A stretch of 5,900 nt of DNA from an uncultured Gemmatimonadota bacterium (GTDB taxonomy: Bacteria > Gemmatimonadota > Gemmatimonadetes > Gemmatimonadales > GWC2-71-9). The position numbers and the translations under genes were made by a program. Below the pieces are notes generated by a model. That model was given only the letters and a program-made list of their open reading frames with translations, did not search any database and was not told the origin of the DNA. The stretch is taken from contig CAMPKP010000178.1 in NCBI GenBank assembly GCA_946887295.1, positions 1 to 5,900 on the forward strand, written 5' to 3'. Positions 1 through 5,900 of the stretch are shown here, piece by piece (position 1 is the stretch's first letter; each line of letters starts with the position of its first letter).

Positions 1-1173
1 GTCCACCTCGGGGCGCACGATCTCGACCGCATCACGCGGTCGGTCGCCGCGGTGGTGGCGCCAGGCGTGCCGCCGGAGGTCCCGCCGCTGGAGGCGGCGC
101 GGAAAGCGGGCGTGCCCATTCACGCCGAGGTGGACATCGGGTTCCTGGCCCTGCAGGGCACCCGGTGCATCGGCATCACCGGCACGAACGGCAAGACGAC
201 CACCACCTCGCTCATCGCCCACGTGCTCGGGGCGAGCGGAATCCGGGCGGAAACGGCAGGGAACATCGGGCGGCCGCTCTGCGATGTGGCGCGCTCGGAT
301 GCCCCGCCCGACTGGCTGGCGCTCGAGCTCTCGTCGTTCCAGCTGCACGATGCCCCGAACCTGCGTCCCGCGATCGGGGTGCTCACCAACCTCGCCCCCA
401 ACCACCTCGACCGGTACCACACCCTCGAGGAGTACTACGGTGACAAGGCGCTCCTGTTCCGGAACGCGGATGCCGACTCCACCACGATCAGCAACGCGGA
501 CGATCCGGCGGTACAGGAGATGGTCAAAGCGGTACCGGGGAGGCACCTGCGCTTCTCGGTGCGGGAGCGGGCGGACGCCTGGTTCGATCGCGCAGGTGGA
601 CGGCTCATGCTGGGGATGGAGCCGCTGCTCTCGCGGGGCGAGCTCCCGCTTCTGGGTGACCACAACGTCGCCAATGCCCTCACCACGGCGCTCGCGGCGG
701 CCGCCGCGGGCTGCGCCCCGGCCGGGATCGCCGCGGGCCTGCGGACCTTCAAGGCGATTCCGCACCGGGTCGAGCCGGTGCGCGAGGTGGCCGGCGTGCT
801 CTGGATCAACGACTCGAAATCCACCAACATCACCTCCACCGAAGTTGCGGTCGCGGCACTGGATCGGCCCTTCGTTCTGCTGCTGGGCGGCCGCCACAAG
901 GGCGAGCCGTACACCAGACTGGCCGAGCCGCTCCGGGAGCGCTGCCGGGCGGTGGTGGCATACGGCGAGGCGGGACCGCTGGTGGTGCGGGACCTGAGCG
1001 ACGCGCTTCCGGTCGAGGCGGCGGGCTCTTTCGAGGACGTGCTCACGACCGCGCGCCGCCTGGCGCTCCCCGGCGACGCGGTGCTCCTGTCTCCCGCCTG
1101 CTCCAGCTACGACATGTTCAGGAATTACGAGGAGCGGGGCGACCGCTTCCGGCGAGCCGTGGAGGCCATGTGA
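1..1173 (+). CDS. murD: MurD, UDP-MurNAc-L-alanine:D-glutamate ligase (5' truncated by window)
   Basis: Cytoplasmic Mur ligase that joins D-Glu to UDP-MurNAc-L-Ala with ATP. The frame is open from base 1 to TGA at 1171-1173, giving 390 visible residues. The family is about 440-460 residues, so some 50-60 N-terminal residues lie upstream; the internal GTGs near 52 are not the real start. Visible motifs run in order: the end of the N-terminal nucleotide-binding domain (VVAPGVP, as in the family's SPGIP); the ATP loop GTNGKTTTTS (181-210); NHLDRYH (400-420); a Lys in GDKALLF (codon 445) at the position of the carbamylated Lys of E. coli MurD; NDSKSTN (808-828); LGGRHKG; and the C-terminal SPACSSYDMFRN block with ERGDRF. 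NDSKSTN and the SPAC block point to MurD rather than MurC, MurE or MurF. It is the first visible gene of a coupled run and overlaps ftsW by 4 nt. Confidence 0.97.
   Translation, partial: VHLGAHDLDRITRSVAAVVAPGVPPEVPPLEAARKAGVPIHAEVDIGFLALQGTRCIGITGTNGKTTTTSLIAHVLGASGIRAETAGNIGRPLCDVARSDAPPDWLALELSSFQLHDAPNLRPAIGVLTNLAPNHLDRYHTLEEYYGDKALLFRNADADSTTISNADDPAVQEMVKAVPGRHLRFSVRERADAWFDRAGGRLMLGMEPLLSRGELPLLGDHNVANALTTALAAAAAGCAPAGIAAGLRTFKAIPHRVEPVREVAGVLWINDSKSTNITSTEVAVAALDRPFVLLLGGRHKGEPYTRLAEPLRERCRAVVAYGEAGPLVVRDLSDALPVEAAGSFEDVLTTARRLALPGDAVLLSPACSSYDMFRNYEERGDRFRRAVEAM
1161..1165 (+). promoter_or_regulatory. Shine-Dalgarno site of ftsW
   Basis: GGAGG lies inside the last codons of murD, 4 nt before the GTG at 1170. 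It decides the ftsW start: the in-frame ATG at 1203 has no comparable purine-rich site before it. The spacing is a little short, but the match is strong. Confidence 0.7.
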
Positions 1174-2354
1174 CGGCGCGGCCGGTCCGGCACCCCGGCG
1201 AGATGCGGTGGGAGACCCGCCTCCTCGGGACCGTCACGGTCCTGCTCCTCGGGTTCGGTATCGCCGCGACCTACGGCGCGGCGAGCCTGGTGACGGTGCG
1301 GGGTCAGAGCGTCGGCCTCGACTTCGCGATGCGGCAGCTCAGCGGCGCCCTGCTGGGCGGCGTGCTGCTGCTCCTCGCCTCGCGGCAGGACTACTATCGC
1401 TGGCGGGTGCTGGCCTGGCCGCTGCTGCTGGTGACGCTCGGGCTGCTGCTCATCCCGGTGCTGCCGTTCACCACCGGCATCGCACCCTCGGTGAACGGCG
1501 CCCGCCGCTGGATCGAGCTGGGGCCGGTCAGCTTCCAGCCTTCCGAGCTGGCCCGGGTCGCGGTCGTCGTCTGGTGCGCGATGCTCGCGGCCAAGAAGGG
1601 AAAGCAGATCCGCGAGTTCAAGAAAGGCATGCTGCCCTTCATCCTGGTGCTGGGCCTGGTCTCCTTCCTGATCCTGCTTCAGCCCAACCTCTCCATGGCG
1701 ACGCTGGTGGCGCTCCTCGGCGGGCTGGTGCTCTTCGCCTCGGGCGCCAAGATCGGGCACTTCTTTCTGCTGTCGGGCGCCGGCGTCATCCTGGTCTTTC
1801 ACCAGATCCGCGACGCGCAGTACCGGCTGGCCCGGCTGGTGACGTTCCTCAATCCCGGCGACGCGACCACCGAGGCCGGGTTTCAGATCCACCAGTCGCT
1901 GGTGGGCATCGGGTCCGGAGGGATCTTCGGAACCGGCTTCGGGCAGGGGCAGCAGAAGCTCGGCTATCTGCCGTACGCCTACTCCGACTTTCTGTTCAGC
2001 ACCATCGGAGAGGAGTGGGGATTCCTCGGCGTGCTCGCGGTGGTGTCGCTGTTCGCGCTGTTCTGCTGGCTGGGCTTTCGGATCGCCCGCACCGCGGCCG
2101 ACCCGTTCGGCCAGTACCTGGCGGTGGGCCTCACCGCCGCCATCGGGCTGACGGCGTTCATGCACATGGCCGTGTCGCTCGGCCTCATGCCGACCACGGG
2201 CCTCACGCTTCCGTTCATGTCGTACGGACGGTCCAGCCAGGTGATCTCGCTGCTGGCCACGGGGATTCTGATCAACATCGGCAGATCGCGCGGCAGGCCC
2301 AGGACGGCCTCGAAGCGGCCCGATCCCGAGACCGGGGAGCGTGAGCGGGCATGA
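1170..2354 (+). CDS. ftsW: FtsW, SEDS-family septal peptidoglycan glycosyltransferase
   Basis: Polytopic inner-membrane SEDS protein that polymerises lipid II at the septum with its partner class B PBP. It has 394 residues, normal for the family, and many hydrophobic segments; the first is at about residues 17-38. Family blocks seen in order are NGARRWIELG, QPSELAR, QPNLS (171-175), the periplasmic-loop motif LPYAYSDFLF with Asp273 matching the catalytic Asp of SEDS enzymes, IGEEWGFLG, and a C-terminal MSYGRSS (350-356). It ends in a basic, probably cytoplasmic tail. Its place between murD and murG favours FtsW over RodA. The GTG start overlaps the murD stop (GTGA) and has GGAGG before it; an ATG at 1203 is a weaker alternative. 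Unusual points are QPN for the common QPD, Tyr for His before the SDF, and Arg354 where SYGGSS usually has its second Gly. Confidence 0.95.
   Translation: MTARPVRHPGEMRWETRLLGTVTVLLLGFGIAATYGAASLVTVRGQSVGLDFAMRQLSGALLGGVLLLLASRQDYYRWRVLAWPLLLVTLGLLLIPVLPFTTGIAPSVNGARRWIELGPVSFQPSELARVAVVVWCAMLAAKKGKQIREFKKGMLPFILVLGLVSFLILLQPNLSMATLVALLGGLVLFASGAKIGHFFLLSGAGVILVFHQIRDAQYRLARLVTFLNPGDATTEAGFQIHQSLVGIGSGGIFGTGFGQGQQKLGYLPYAYSDFLFSTIGEEWGFLGVLAVVSLFALFCWLGFRIARTAADPFGQYLAVGLTAAIGLTAFMHMAVSLGLMPTTGLTLPFMSYGRSSQVISLLATGILINIGRSRGRPRTASKRPDPETGERERA
2334..2339 (+). promoter_or_regulatory. Probable Shine-Dalgarno site of murG
   Basis: GGGGAG lies 11 nt before the murG ATG, within the end of ftsW. 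The spacing is longer than ideal, so coupling through the ATGA overlap may matter more than this site. Confidence 0.4.
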
Positions 2355-3457
2355 GCACGGCGACGGCGAGACGCACGATTCTCATCGCCGGCGGCGGCAC
2401 CGGTGGCCACCTCACCCCCGCGCTGGCGATCGCCGCGGCCATCGGGTCCCTCGCCGGCGACTACGAGCCGGTCCTGGTGGGGGCGATGCGCGGCGTGGAG
2501 GCCGGCATCCTCCCGACCCGGGAATTTCGCTATCACCTGCTGCCCTCGGAGCCGATCTACCGCCGGGCCTGGTGGAAGAACGTGCGGTGGCCCCTCCTCG
2601 CGGGGCGACTCCTCCGCGGCGTGGACGAGCTGCTGAAGGCGGAGCGGCCCGCCGCCGTGCTCGGGACCGGGGGGTATGCGTCGGCGCCGGTGGTATGGCG
2701 CGCCGCGCACCATGGGCTGCCCACGGCGGTCCAGGAGCAAAACGCGTATCCGGGCCTCGCCACCCGGTGGCTCAGCCGGCGGGTGCGCCACGTGTACCTG
2801 GGGCTGCCCGAGGCCCGACAACTGCTCCGCTTCGGAACCCGGACGGAGGTGTTCGACACCGGCAATCCGATCGTTCCGCCCGTGCCGGAGCGGAAGCCTG
2901 CCGCAGCGAAGCTCTTCGGACTGGAGCCGGGCGCACCGGTCCTGCTGGTGACCGGCGGCAGCCAGGGGGCCCTCGCAATCAACCGAGCGGTGGCCGGCTG
3001 GCTCAGGGCCGGCGGGCCGGCCGCCGCCTCGATCATCTGGGTGACGGGGCGGGCGACCTACGAGGAGTTTGCGCGGTTCCATCGCCCGCCGCGCGTGAGC
3101 GTGGTGGACTTCCTCGACCCGATGGCGGACGGCTACGCGGTGGCCGACCTGGTGGTGTCCCGGGCCGGGATGATCACCGTGGCGGAGCTGTGCGCGTGGG
3201 GGCTGGCCAGCATCCTGATCCCGCTTCCTACGGCCGCCGCCGACCACCAGAGCCACAACGCGCGGGTGTTGGCCGAGGCCGGCGCGGCAATCATGTTGCC
3301 GCAGTCCGAGCTGACGAGTGCCAGCCTGGCCCAGGCGGTAGAGCGTCTACTGTCGGGGGATGGTACACGGGCCTCGATGGCGGATCGGGCGAGGGCGCGC
3401 GGAAAACCTCAGGCGGCCGCCGAGATAGTGTCAAATTTATTGACGCTGATCCGCTGA
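2351..3457 (+). CDS. murG: MurG, UDP-GlcNAc:lipid I GlcNAc transferase (lipid II synthase)
   Basis: Peripheral inner-membrane GT-B glycosyltransferase (family GT28) that adds GlcNAc to lipid I to make lipid II, the substrate of FtsW. It has 368 residues, full length for the family. The N-terminal domain carries the glycine-rich GGGTGGH (14-20), then GTGGYAS and QEQN (128-131). The linker has GNP (171-173). The C-terminal domain has GGSQGA with Ser204, then SRAGMITVAEL (270-280) with Glu279, and HQSHNA with Gln300; these match the donor-binding Ser, Glu and Gln of E. coli MurG. Departures are Gln128 for the His of HEQN, Thr138 for the Asn of LTNK, and Val175 where E. coli has the donor-contacting Arg of GNPVR. 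The ATG overlaps the ftsW stop (ATGA). The last codons are AT-rich (ATA, TCA, AAT, TTA, TTG), unlike the rest of the gene. Confidence 0.96.
   Translation: MSTATARRTILIAGGGTGGHLTPALAIAAAIGSLAGDYEPVLVGAMRGVEAGILPTREFRYHLLPSEPIYRRAWWKNVRWPLLAGRLLRGVDELLKAERPAAVLGTGGYASAPVVWRAAHHGLPTAVQEQNAYPGLATRWLSRRVRHVYLGLPEARQLLRFGTRTEVFDTGNPIVPPVPERKPAAAKLFGLEPGAPVLLVTGGSQGALAINRAVAGWLRAGGPAAASIIWVTGRATYEEFARFHRPPRVSVVDFLDPMADGYAVADLVVSRAGMITVAELCAWGLASILIPLPTAAADHQSHNARVLAEAGAAIMLPQSELTSASLAQAVERLLSGDGTRASMADRARARGKPQAAAEIVSNLLTLIR
3427..3447. repeat. AT-rich dyad at the 3' end of murG, possible operator or RNA hairpin
   Basis: GTCAA (3430-3434) and TTGAC (3440-3444) form a perfect inverted repeat around a 5-nt centre, ATTTA. 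In RNA the stem can extend through a U3429-G3445 wobble to G3428-C3446 and A3427-U3447, giving 8 pairs and a 5-nt loop. No U-tract follows, so it is not a typical intrinsic terminator. It lies within the coding end of murG and about 20 bp before the candidate -35 of the murC promoter, where a regulator could bind. Function is unknown, and a chance dyad is possible. Confidence 0.4.
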
Positions 3458-3467
3458 GCGCTCCACT

Positions 3468-3495
3468 TTGAGAACTCGCAGCGACAACTTACATT
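3468..3495 (+). promoter_or_regulatory. Candidate sigma-70-type promoter for murC-ftsQ-ftsA
   Basis: TTGAGA (3468-3473, 5 of 6 to the TTGACA consensus) and TACATT (3490-3495, 4 of 6 to TATAAT, with the key T-A and final T kept) are separated by 16 bp. They fall in the only intergenic gap of the window, which at about 53% GC is clearly AT-richer than the genes around it. Transcription would start near 3501-3503, leaving a 5' leader of only about 6-9 nt before the murC ATG. Housekeeping promoter consensus in this lineage is not known to me, so this rests on general bacterial rules. Confidence 0.45.
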
Positions 3496-3508
3496 AGCTC
3501 CAGCCATC

Positions 3509-4879
3509 ATGGACCTTTTCAACCCCGCGGATAAGCGTCCTATCCACTTCCTGGGAATCGGCGGGGCAGGCATGAGTGCTCTCGCGTTGATCGCGTGCCG
3601 TCGTGGCGTCACGATCACCGGGTGCGATGCCGATCCGTCCGGCGCGGCCGACCTGACCGAGCTGGGCGTCGAGGTCCATGGCGGCCACGATCCCTCGCAC
3701 CTGGAGGGCGCCCGAGCAGTCGTGGTGACCGCCGCGGTCCGCGCCGACCACCCCGAGCTGCTCCGGGCCCGAGAGTTGAGCCTGCCGATAGTTCCCAGGA
3801 AGGTCGCCCTGGCCGCGCTCGTGGGTGATGCCAGGTCGGTCGGTGTTTCAGGCACCCACGGGAAAACCACCACCACGGTCATGACCACCGAAGCGCTGGT
3901 CGCCGCCGGGCTCGAGCCCACTGGACTCGCCGGCGGCCGGGTGGCCGCCTGGGGCGGAAACGCCAGGATCGACGGGGACGCCCTCTTCGTCGTCGAAGCC
4001 GACGAATACGACCAGGCGTTTCTCACGCTCCATCCAACTGTCGCAATCGTCAACAACGTCGAAGCCGACCATCTCGAGTGCTATGGCTCGGTGGACGCGC
4101 TGGAGCAGGCCTTCGTCGAGTTCGCCCGGCGCGCCAGAGTGGCCCTCGTCAACGCGGACGACCCGGGAGCGCTGCGTGTGGCCGCGCGGGTGCCCAACGC
4201 GCGCCGATTCGGGTTCGCCGCCGACGCGGAAGTCCGGATCTCGAACGTGAGCCAGGGACCGCAGGGCACCGAGGCCACCGTCGAGTGGGCCGATGGAAAG
4301 ACCATCCGGCTGAGACTCCGGCTTCCCGGCATTCACAACCTGCGGAACGCGGTGGCCGCGCTCGGAGCGGTGGAGGCGCTGGGAGGGGCGCTCGAGCCCG
4401 CGGCGGTCGCGCTGGCGGCCTTCGGCGGCGTGGGGCGCCGGTTCGAGCGGTTGGGCGAGCACGGCGGGGTCGCGGTGGTGGACGACTACGCCCATCATCC
4501 CTCCGAGCTCGCGGCGACCCTTTCGGCTGCCCGGCAGGCGTATCCCGGCCGGCGGCTCGTCGCGGTCTTTCAGCCGCACCTGTATTCCCGAACCATCGCG
4601 CATGGCGAGGCCATGGGGCAGGCCCTCGCGGCCGCCGATCTGGTGTTCGTCACCGAGATCTACGCCGCGCGCGAGCAGCCGGTCCCCGGCGTGAGCGGCC
4701 GGCAGGTGGCCGAGGCGGCCGCGCGCGCCGGTGCCGACGCGCGCTTCGAGGCGGTGCGGGCCGACGTGGGTCGCCGGGTTCGCGAGGCTCTCGAGCCGGG
4801 CGACGTCGTCCTCACCCTCGGCGCAGGCGACATCACCCGGGTGGCACCGGAGCTGGTCCGGTGGCTGAGCGCCGCCTGA
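3509..4879 (+). CDS. murC: MurC, UDP-N-acetylmuramate:L-alanine ligase
   Basis: Cytoplasmic ATP-dependent ligase that adds L-Ala to UDP-MurNAc, the first amino acid of the stem peptide. It has 456 residues, normal for the family. Motifs in order are GIGGAGMSALA (16-26, UDP-binding Rossmann domain), GTHGKTTTT (115-123, ATP loop), EADEYD (163-168, Mg/ATP acidic motif), NNVEADHLECYG, GIHNLRNA, DDYAHHPSE (325-333), FQPHLYSRT and LGAGDI. GTHGKT and DDYAHHPSE separate it from MurD, and also from Mpl in this setting. ATG 3509 is the first start codon after the murG stop; murG and murC share a frame, and the 17 codons between contain no ATG, GTG or TTG. No Shine-Dalgarno site is visible, in contrast to ftsW and ftsQ. 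It is not fused to MurB. The 3' end overlaps ftsQ by 19 nt. Confidence 0.97.
   Translation: MDLFNPADKRPIHFLGIGGAGMSALALIACRRGVTITGCDADPSGAADLTELGVEVHGGHDPSHLEGARAVVVTAAVRADHPELLRARELSLPIVPRKVALAALVGDARSVGVSGTHGKTTTTVMTTEALVAAGLEPTGLAGGRVAAWGGNARIDGDALFVVEADEYDQAFLTLHPTVAIVNNVEADHLECYGSVDALEQAFVEFARRARVALVNADDPGALRVAARVPNARRFGFAADAEVRISNVSQGPQGTEATVEWADGKTIRLRLRLPGIHNLRNAVAALGAVEALGGALEPAAVALAAFGGVGRRFERLGEHGGVAVVDDYAHHPSELAATLSAARQAYPGRRLVAVFQPHLYSRTIAHGEAMGQALAAADLVFVTEIYAAREQPVPGVSGRQVAEAAARAGADARFEAVRADVGRRVREALEPGDVVLTLGAGDITRVAPELVRWLSAA
4849..4852 (+). promoter_or_regulatory. Shine-Dalgarno site of ftsQ
   Basis: GGAG lies 8 nt before the GTG at 4861, inside the murC coding end. Good spacing supports this start over the in-frame GTG at 4918, which would fall in the middle of the membrane segment. 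Confidence 0.6.
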
Positions 4880-5550
4880 AGCGGCTCCTCCGCCTGGCCG
4901 GCGCGGGCGCCGTCGCGGTGGCGATCTGGTTCGCGCTTCCGTTCGGCCTCAGACATCTCGAGTTCTTCCGGGTTCGGCGGGTGGAGATCGTCGGATTGCA
5001 GTATCTTGATGCGGCGAGAGTCATCGCGTCCGCCAGGATTCCACCGCGCGCGAGCGTGTTCGACGACCACGACCCCCTGGCGGCCCGGTTGAGGGCACTG
5101 CCCGGTGTGGCGGCGGCGGAGGTGGGAAGCCGGGCGCCGGGGACGCTGCGAATCGAGCTGGACGAGGTAGAGCCGGTGGCGCTCGCGCCGAAAGGCGACC
5201 GGCTCGCGATGGTGAACGAGCGTGCCCAGGTACTCCCCTTCGACCCACTCGGTTCCGCGCCCGATCTCCCCGTGCTGGTCGGCGGCGGCGAGACGGTCGC
5301 GAGGGCGCTGGCGAGGGCGAAGGAGTTCGATCCCGGCCTGTTCGCGCGGATCGACGCCGCCTGGCGGGTCGGTCCCGACGTGGTCTTCGAGGTGAGTGGG
5401 CGGTGGCTCTGGTTCGGCTCCGGACTAACGGCGGAGGACATTCGAGCGGTGACGGCGGTAGAGCAGGCCCTGGCCCGCAACGGGCGCGTCTATCAGGAGC
5501 TCGACGGGCGATTCGCCGGACAGGTGGTCGTGCGAAAGGCGCGCGCGTGA
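4861..5550 (+). CDS. ftsQ: FtsQ/DivIB-type cell division protein with POTRA domain
   Basis: Bitopic divisome scaffold that links the septal synthase to other division proteins through FtsB and FtsL. The chosen GTG gives 229 residues, shorter than E. coli FtsQ (276). A short basic cytoplasmic N-terminus (MAERRLKRLLR) is followed by one membrane segment at about residues 12-30. A POTRA domain comes next, from about 37 to 105: FRVRRVEIVGLQ, then a VFDDHDPLAARLRALPGV helix region, then LRIELDEVEPVAL. The rest is a diverged periplasmic beta domain up to VVVRKARA. Sequence alone is weak beyond the POTRA region, but the position between murC and ftsA makes the call firm. The frame stays open far upstream of 4861, but that part is an Arg/Gly-rich shadow of murC, not protein. 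The start overlaps murC by 19 nt and the stop overlaps ftsA by 4 nt. Confidence 0.9.
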   Translation: MAERRLKRLLRLAGAGAVAVAIWFALPFGLRHLEFFRVRRVEIVGLQYLDAARVIASARIPPRASVFDDHDPLAARLRALPGVAAAEVGSRAPGTLRIELDEVEPVALAPKGDRLAMVNERAQVLPFDPLGSAPDLPVLVGGGETVARALARAKEFDPGLFARIDAAWRVGPDVVFEVSGRWLWFGSGLTAEDIRAVTAVEQALARNGRVYQELDGRFAGQVVVRKARA

Positions 5551-5900
5551 GCAACCCGCCGCAGCGCCTCGTCGCCGGGCTCGACCTGGGCTCGACCAAG
5601 GCCGTGGCCCTGATCGCCGAGGTGACGGGTGACCCTCGGGACGCCGGATGCAGGATCCTCGGTGTCGGGGTCGAGCGCAGCGCGGGCATTCGCCGAGGCG
5701 TCGTACGCGACATCGAGGAGACCACCCGGGCCATCGACAAGGCGATGAAGAGCGCCCAGCGCATGGCGGGGGTGCAGGTCGGGTCGGTCTACTGCGGCAT
5801 CGCCGGCGAGCACGTCGCGGGGCGGAGCTCCCATGGGATGGTCTCCGTCACCGGCGACGAGATCCGCACCAGCGACGTGGCCCGGGTCAACGACATGGCC
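5547..5900 (+). CDS. ftsA: FtsA, actin-like FtsZ membrane anchor (3' truncated by window)
   Basis: Actin/Hsp70-fold ATPase that binds FtsZ and tethers the Z-ring to the membrane through a C-terminal amphipathic helix, which lies outside this window. The first 118 codons are visible. The phosphate-1 motif is GLDLGSTKAVALIAEV (11-26). Then come GIRRGVVRDIEETTRAI, a GIAGEHV block like the family's GISGxHI, and SSHGMVSVTGDEI with SDVARVNDMA, which belong to the FtsA-specific 1C (SHS2) subdomain and separate it from MreB and from DnaK. The GTG start overlaps the ftsQ stop (GTGA), with a weak purine-rich stretch (GAAAGG, 5534-5539) 7 nt before it, so coupling to ftsQ translation is likely. ftsZ would be expected next, beyond the window. 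Confidence 0.95.
   Translation, partial: MSNPPQRLVAGLDLGSTKAVALIAEVTGDPRDAGCRILGVGVERSAGIRRGVVRDIEETTRAIDKAMKSAQRMAGVQVGSVYCGIAGEHVAGRSSHGMVSVTGDEIRTSDVARVNDMA

Noticed and set aside
1125..2165. Long open frame on the - strand opposite ftsW (346 codons)
   Set aside because: Its product is low-complexity, rich in Gln, Arg, Glu and Pro, with no recognisable domain. It mirrors ftsW, whose motifs are clear. Such antisense frames are expected in very GC-rich genes.
1979..3256. Long open frame on the - strand opposite ftsW and murG (425 codons)
   Set aside because: It is Arg/Gly/His-rich with no domain, spans two well-supported genes on the other strand, and is explained by GC-rich third positions.
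3440..3469. TTGACG (3440-3445) as the -35 box of a promoter
   Set aside because: At 16-18 bp downstream there is no acceptable -10 (CCACTT or CACTTT). The TTGAC here is better explained as one arm of the dyad.
3427..3470. Intrinsic terminator after murG
   Set aside because: The hairpin is AT-rich, lies before the stop codon and has no following U-tract.
2341..3471. Second + strand frame overlapping all of murG
   Set aside because: Arg/Gly/Pro-rich with no motif; the murG frame beside it carries every family signature.
4078..4860. Upstream extension of the ftsQ frame to a 490-residue protein
   Set aside because: The added part is an Arg/Gly/Ala-rich shadow of murC. The membrane segment, POTRA domain and Shine-Dalgarno site place the real start at 4861.
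1..5900. A new mobile, defence or biosynthetic system
   Set aside because: Every stretch is taken up by six recognisable dcw genes in a conserved order; no integrase, transposase, array or unknown gene is present.

Overview
This window is a stretch of a bacterial division and cell wall (dcw) cluster. All genes are on the + strand, in the order murD (5' end cut off by the window), ftsW, murG, murC, ftsQ, ftsA (3' end cut off). The DNA is very GC-rich, roughly 70% by eye, and start codons are mixed (GTG for ftsW, ftsQ and ftsA; ATG for murG and murC). MurC has an EADEYD motif. FtsW has QPN and YSDF variants of the usual SEDS motifs. There is no murB or ddl between murC and ftsQ. Together these point to a high-GC bacterium with Bacteroidota/Chlorobi-like (FCB) features, and Gemmatimonadota is my best guess. 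That assignment is inference from motif style and gene order, not from a search.

Layout. Bases 1-1173 hold the last 390 codons of murD. ftsW (1170-2354) and murG (2351-3457) follow with 4-nt stop/start overlaps, so the three are probably translationally coupled. The only real gap is 51 bp (3458-3508) between murG and murC. It lies in an AT-richer stretch that starts inside the last codons of murG and holds a dyad (3427-3447) and a plausible sigma-70-type promoter (3468-3495). murC (3509-4879) begins without a visible Shine-Dalgarno site. ftsQ (4861-5550) overlaps the end of murC by 19 nt, and ftsA (from 5547) overlaps ftsQ by 4 nt.

How the genes work together. MurC and MurD add L-Ala and D-Glu to UDP-MurNAc in the cytoplasm. 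MurG converts lipid I to lipid II at the inner face of the membrane. FtsW polymerises lipid II into septal glycan. FtsQ is a bitopic scaffold between the septal synthase and the rest of the divisome. FtsA tethers FtsZ to the membrane.

I see no mobile element, CRISPR array, RNA gene or unknown accessory system. The points worth a second look are the murG/murC junction, which has a dyad, a candidate internal promoter and a possibly near-leaderless murC, and several substitutions at normally conserved positions in FtsW and MurG.
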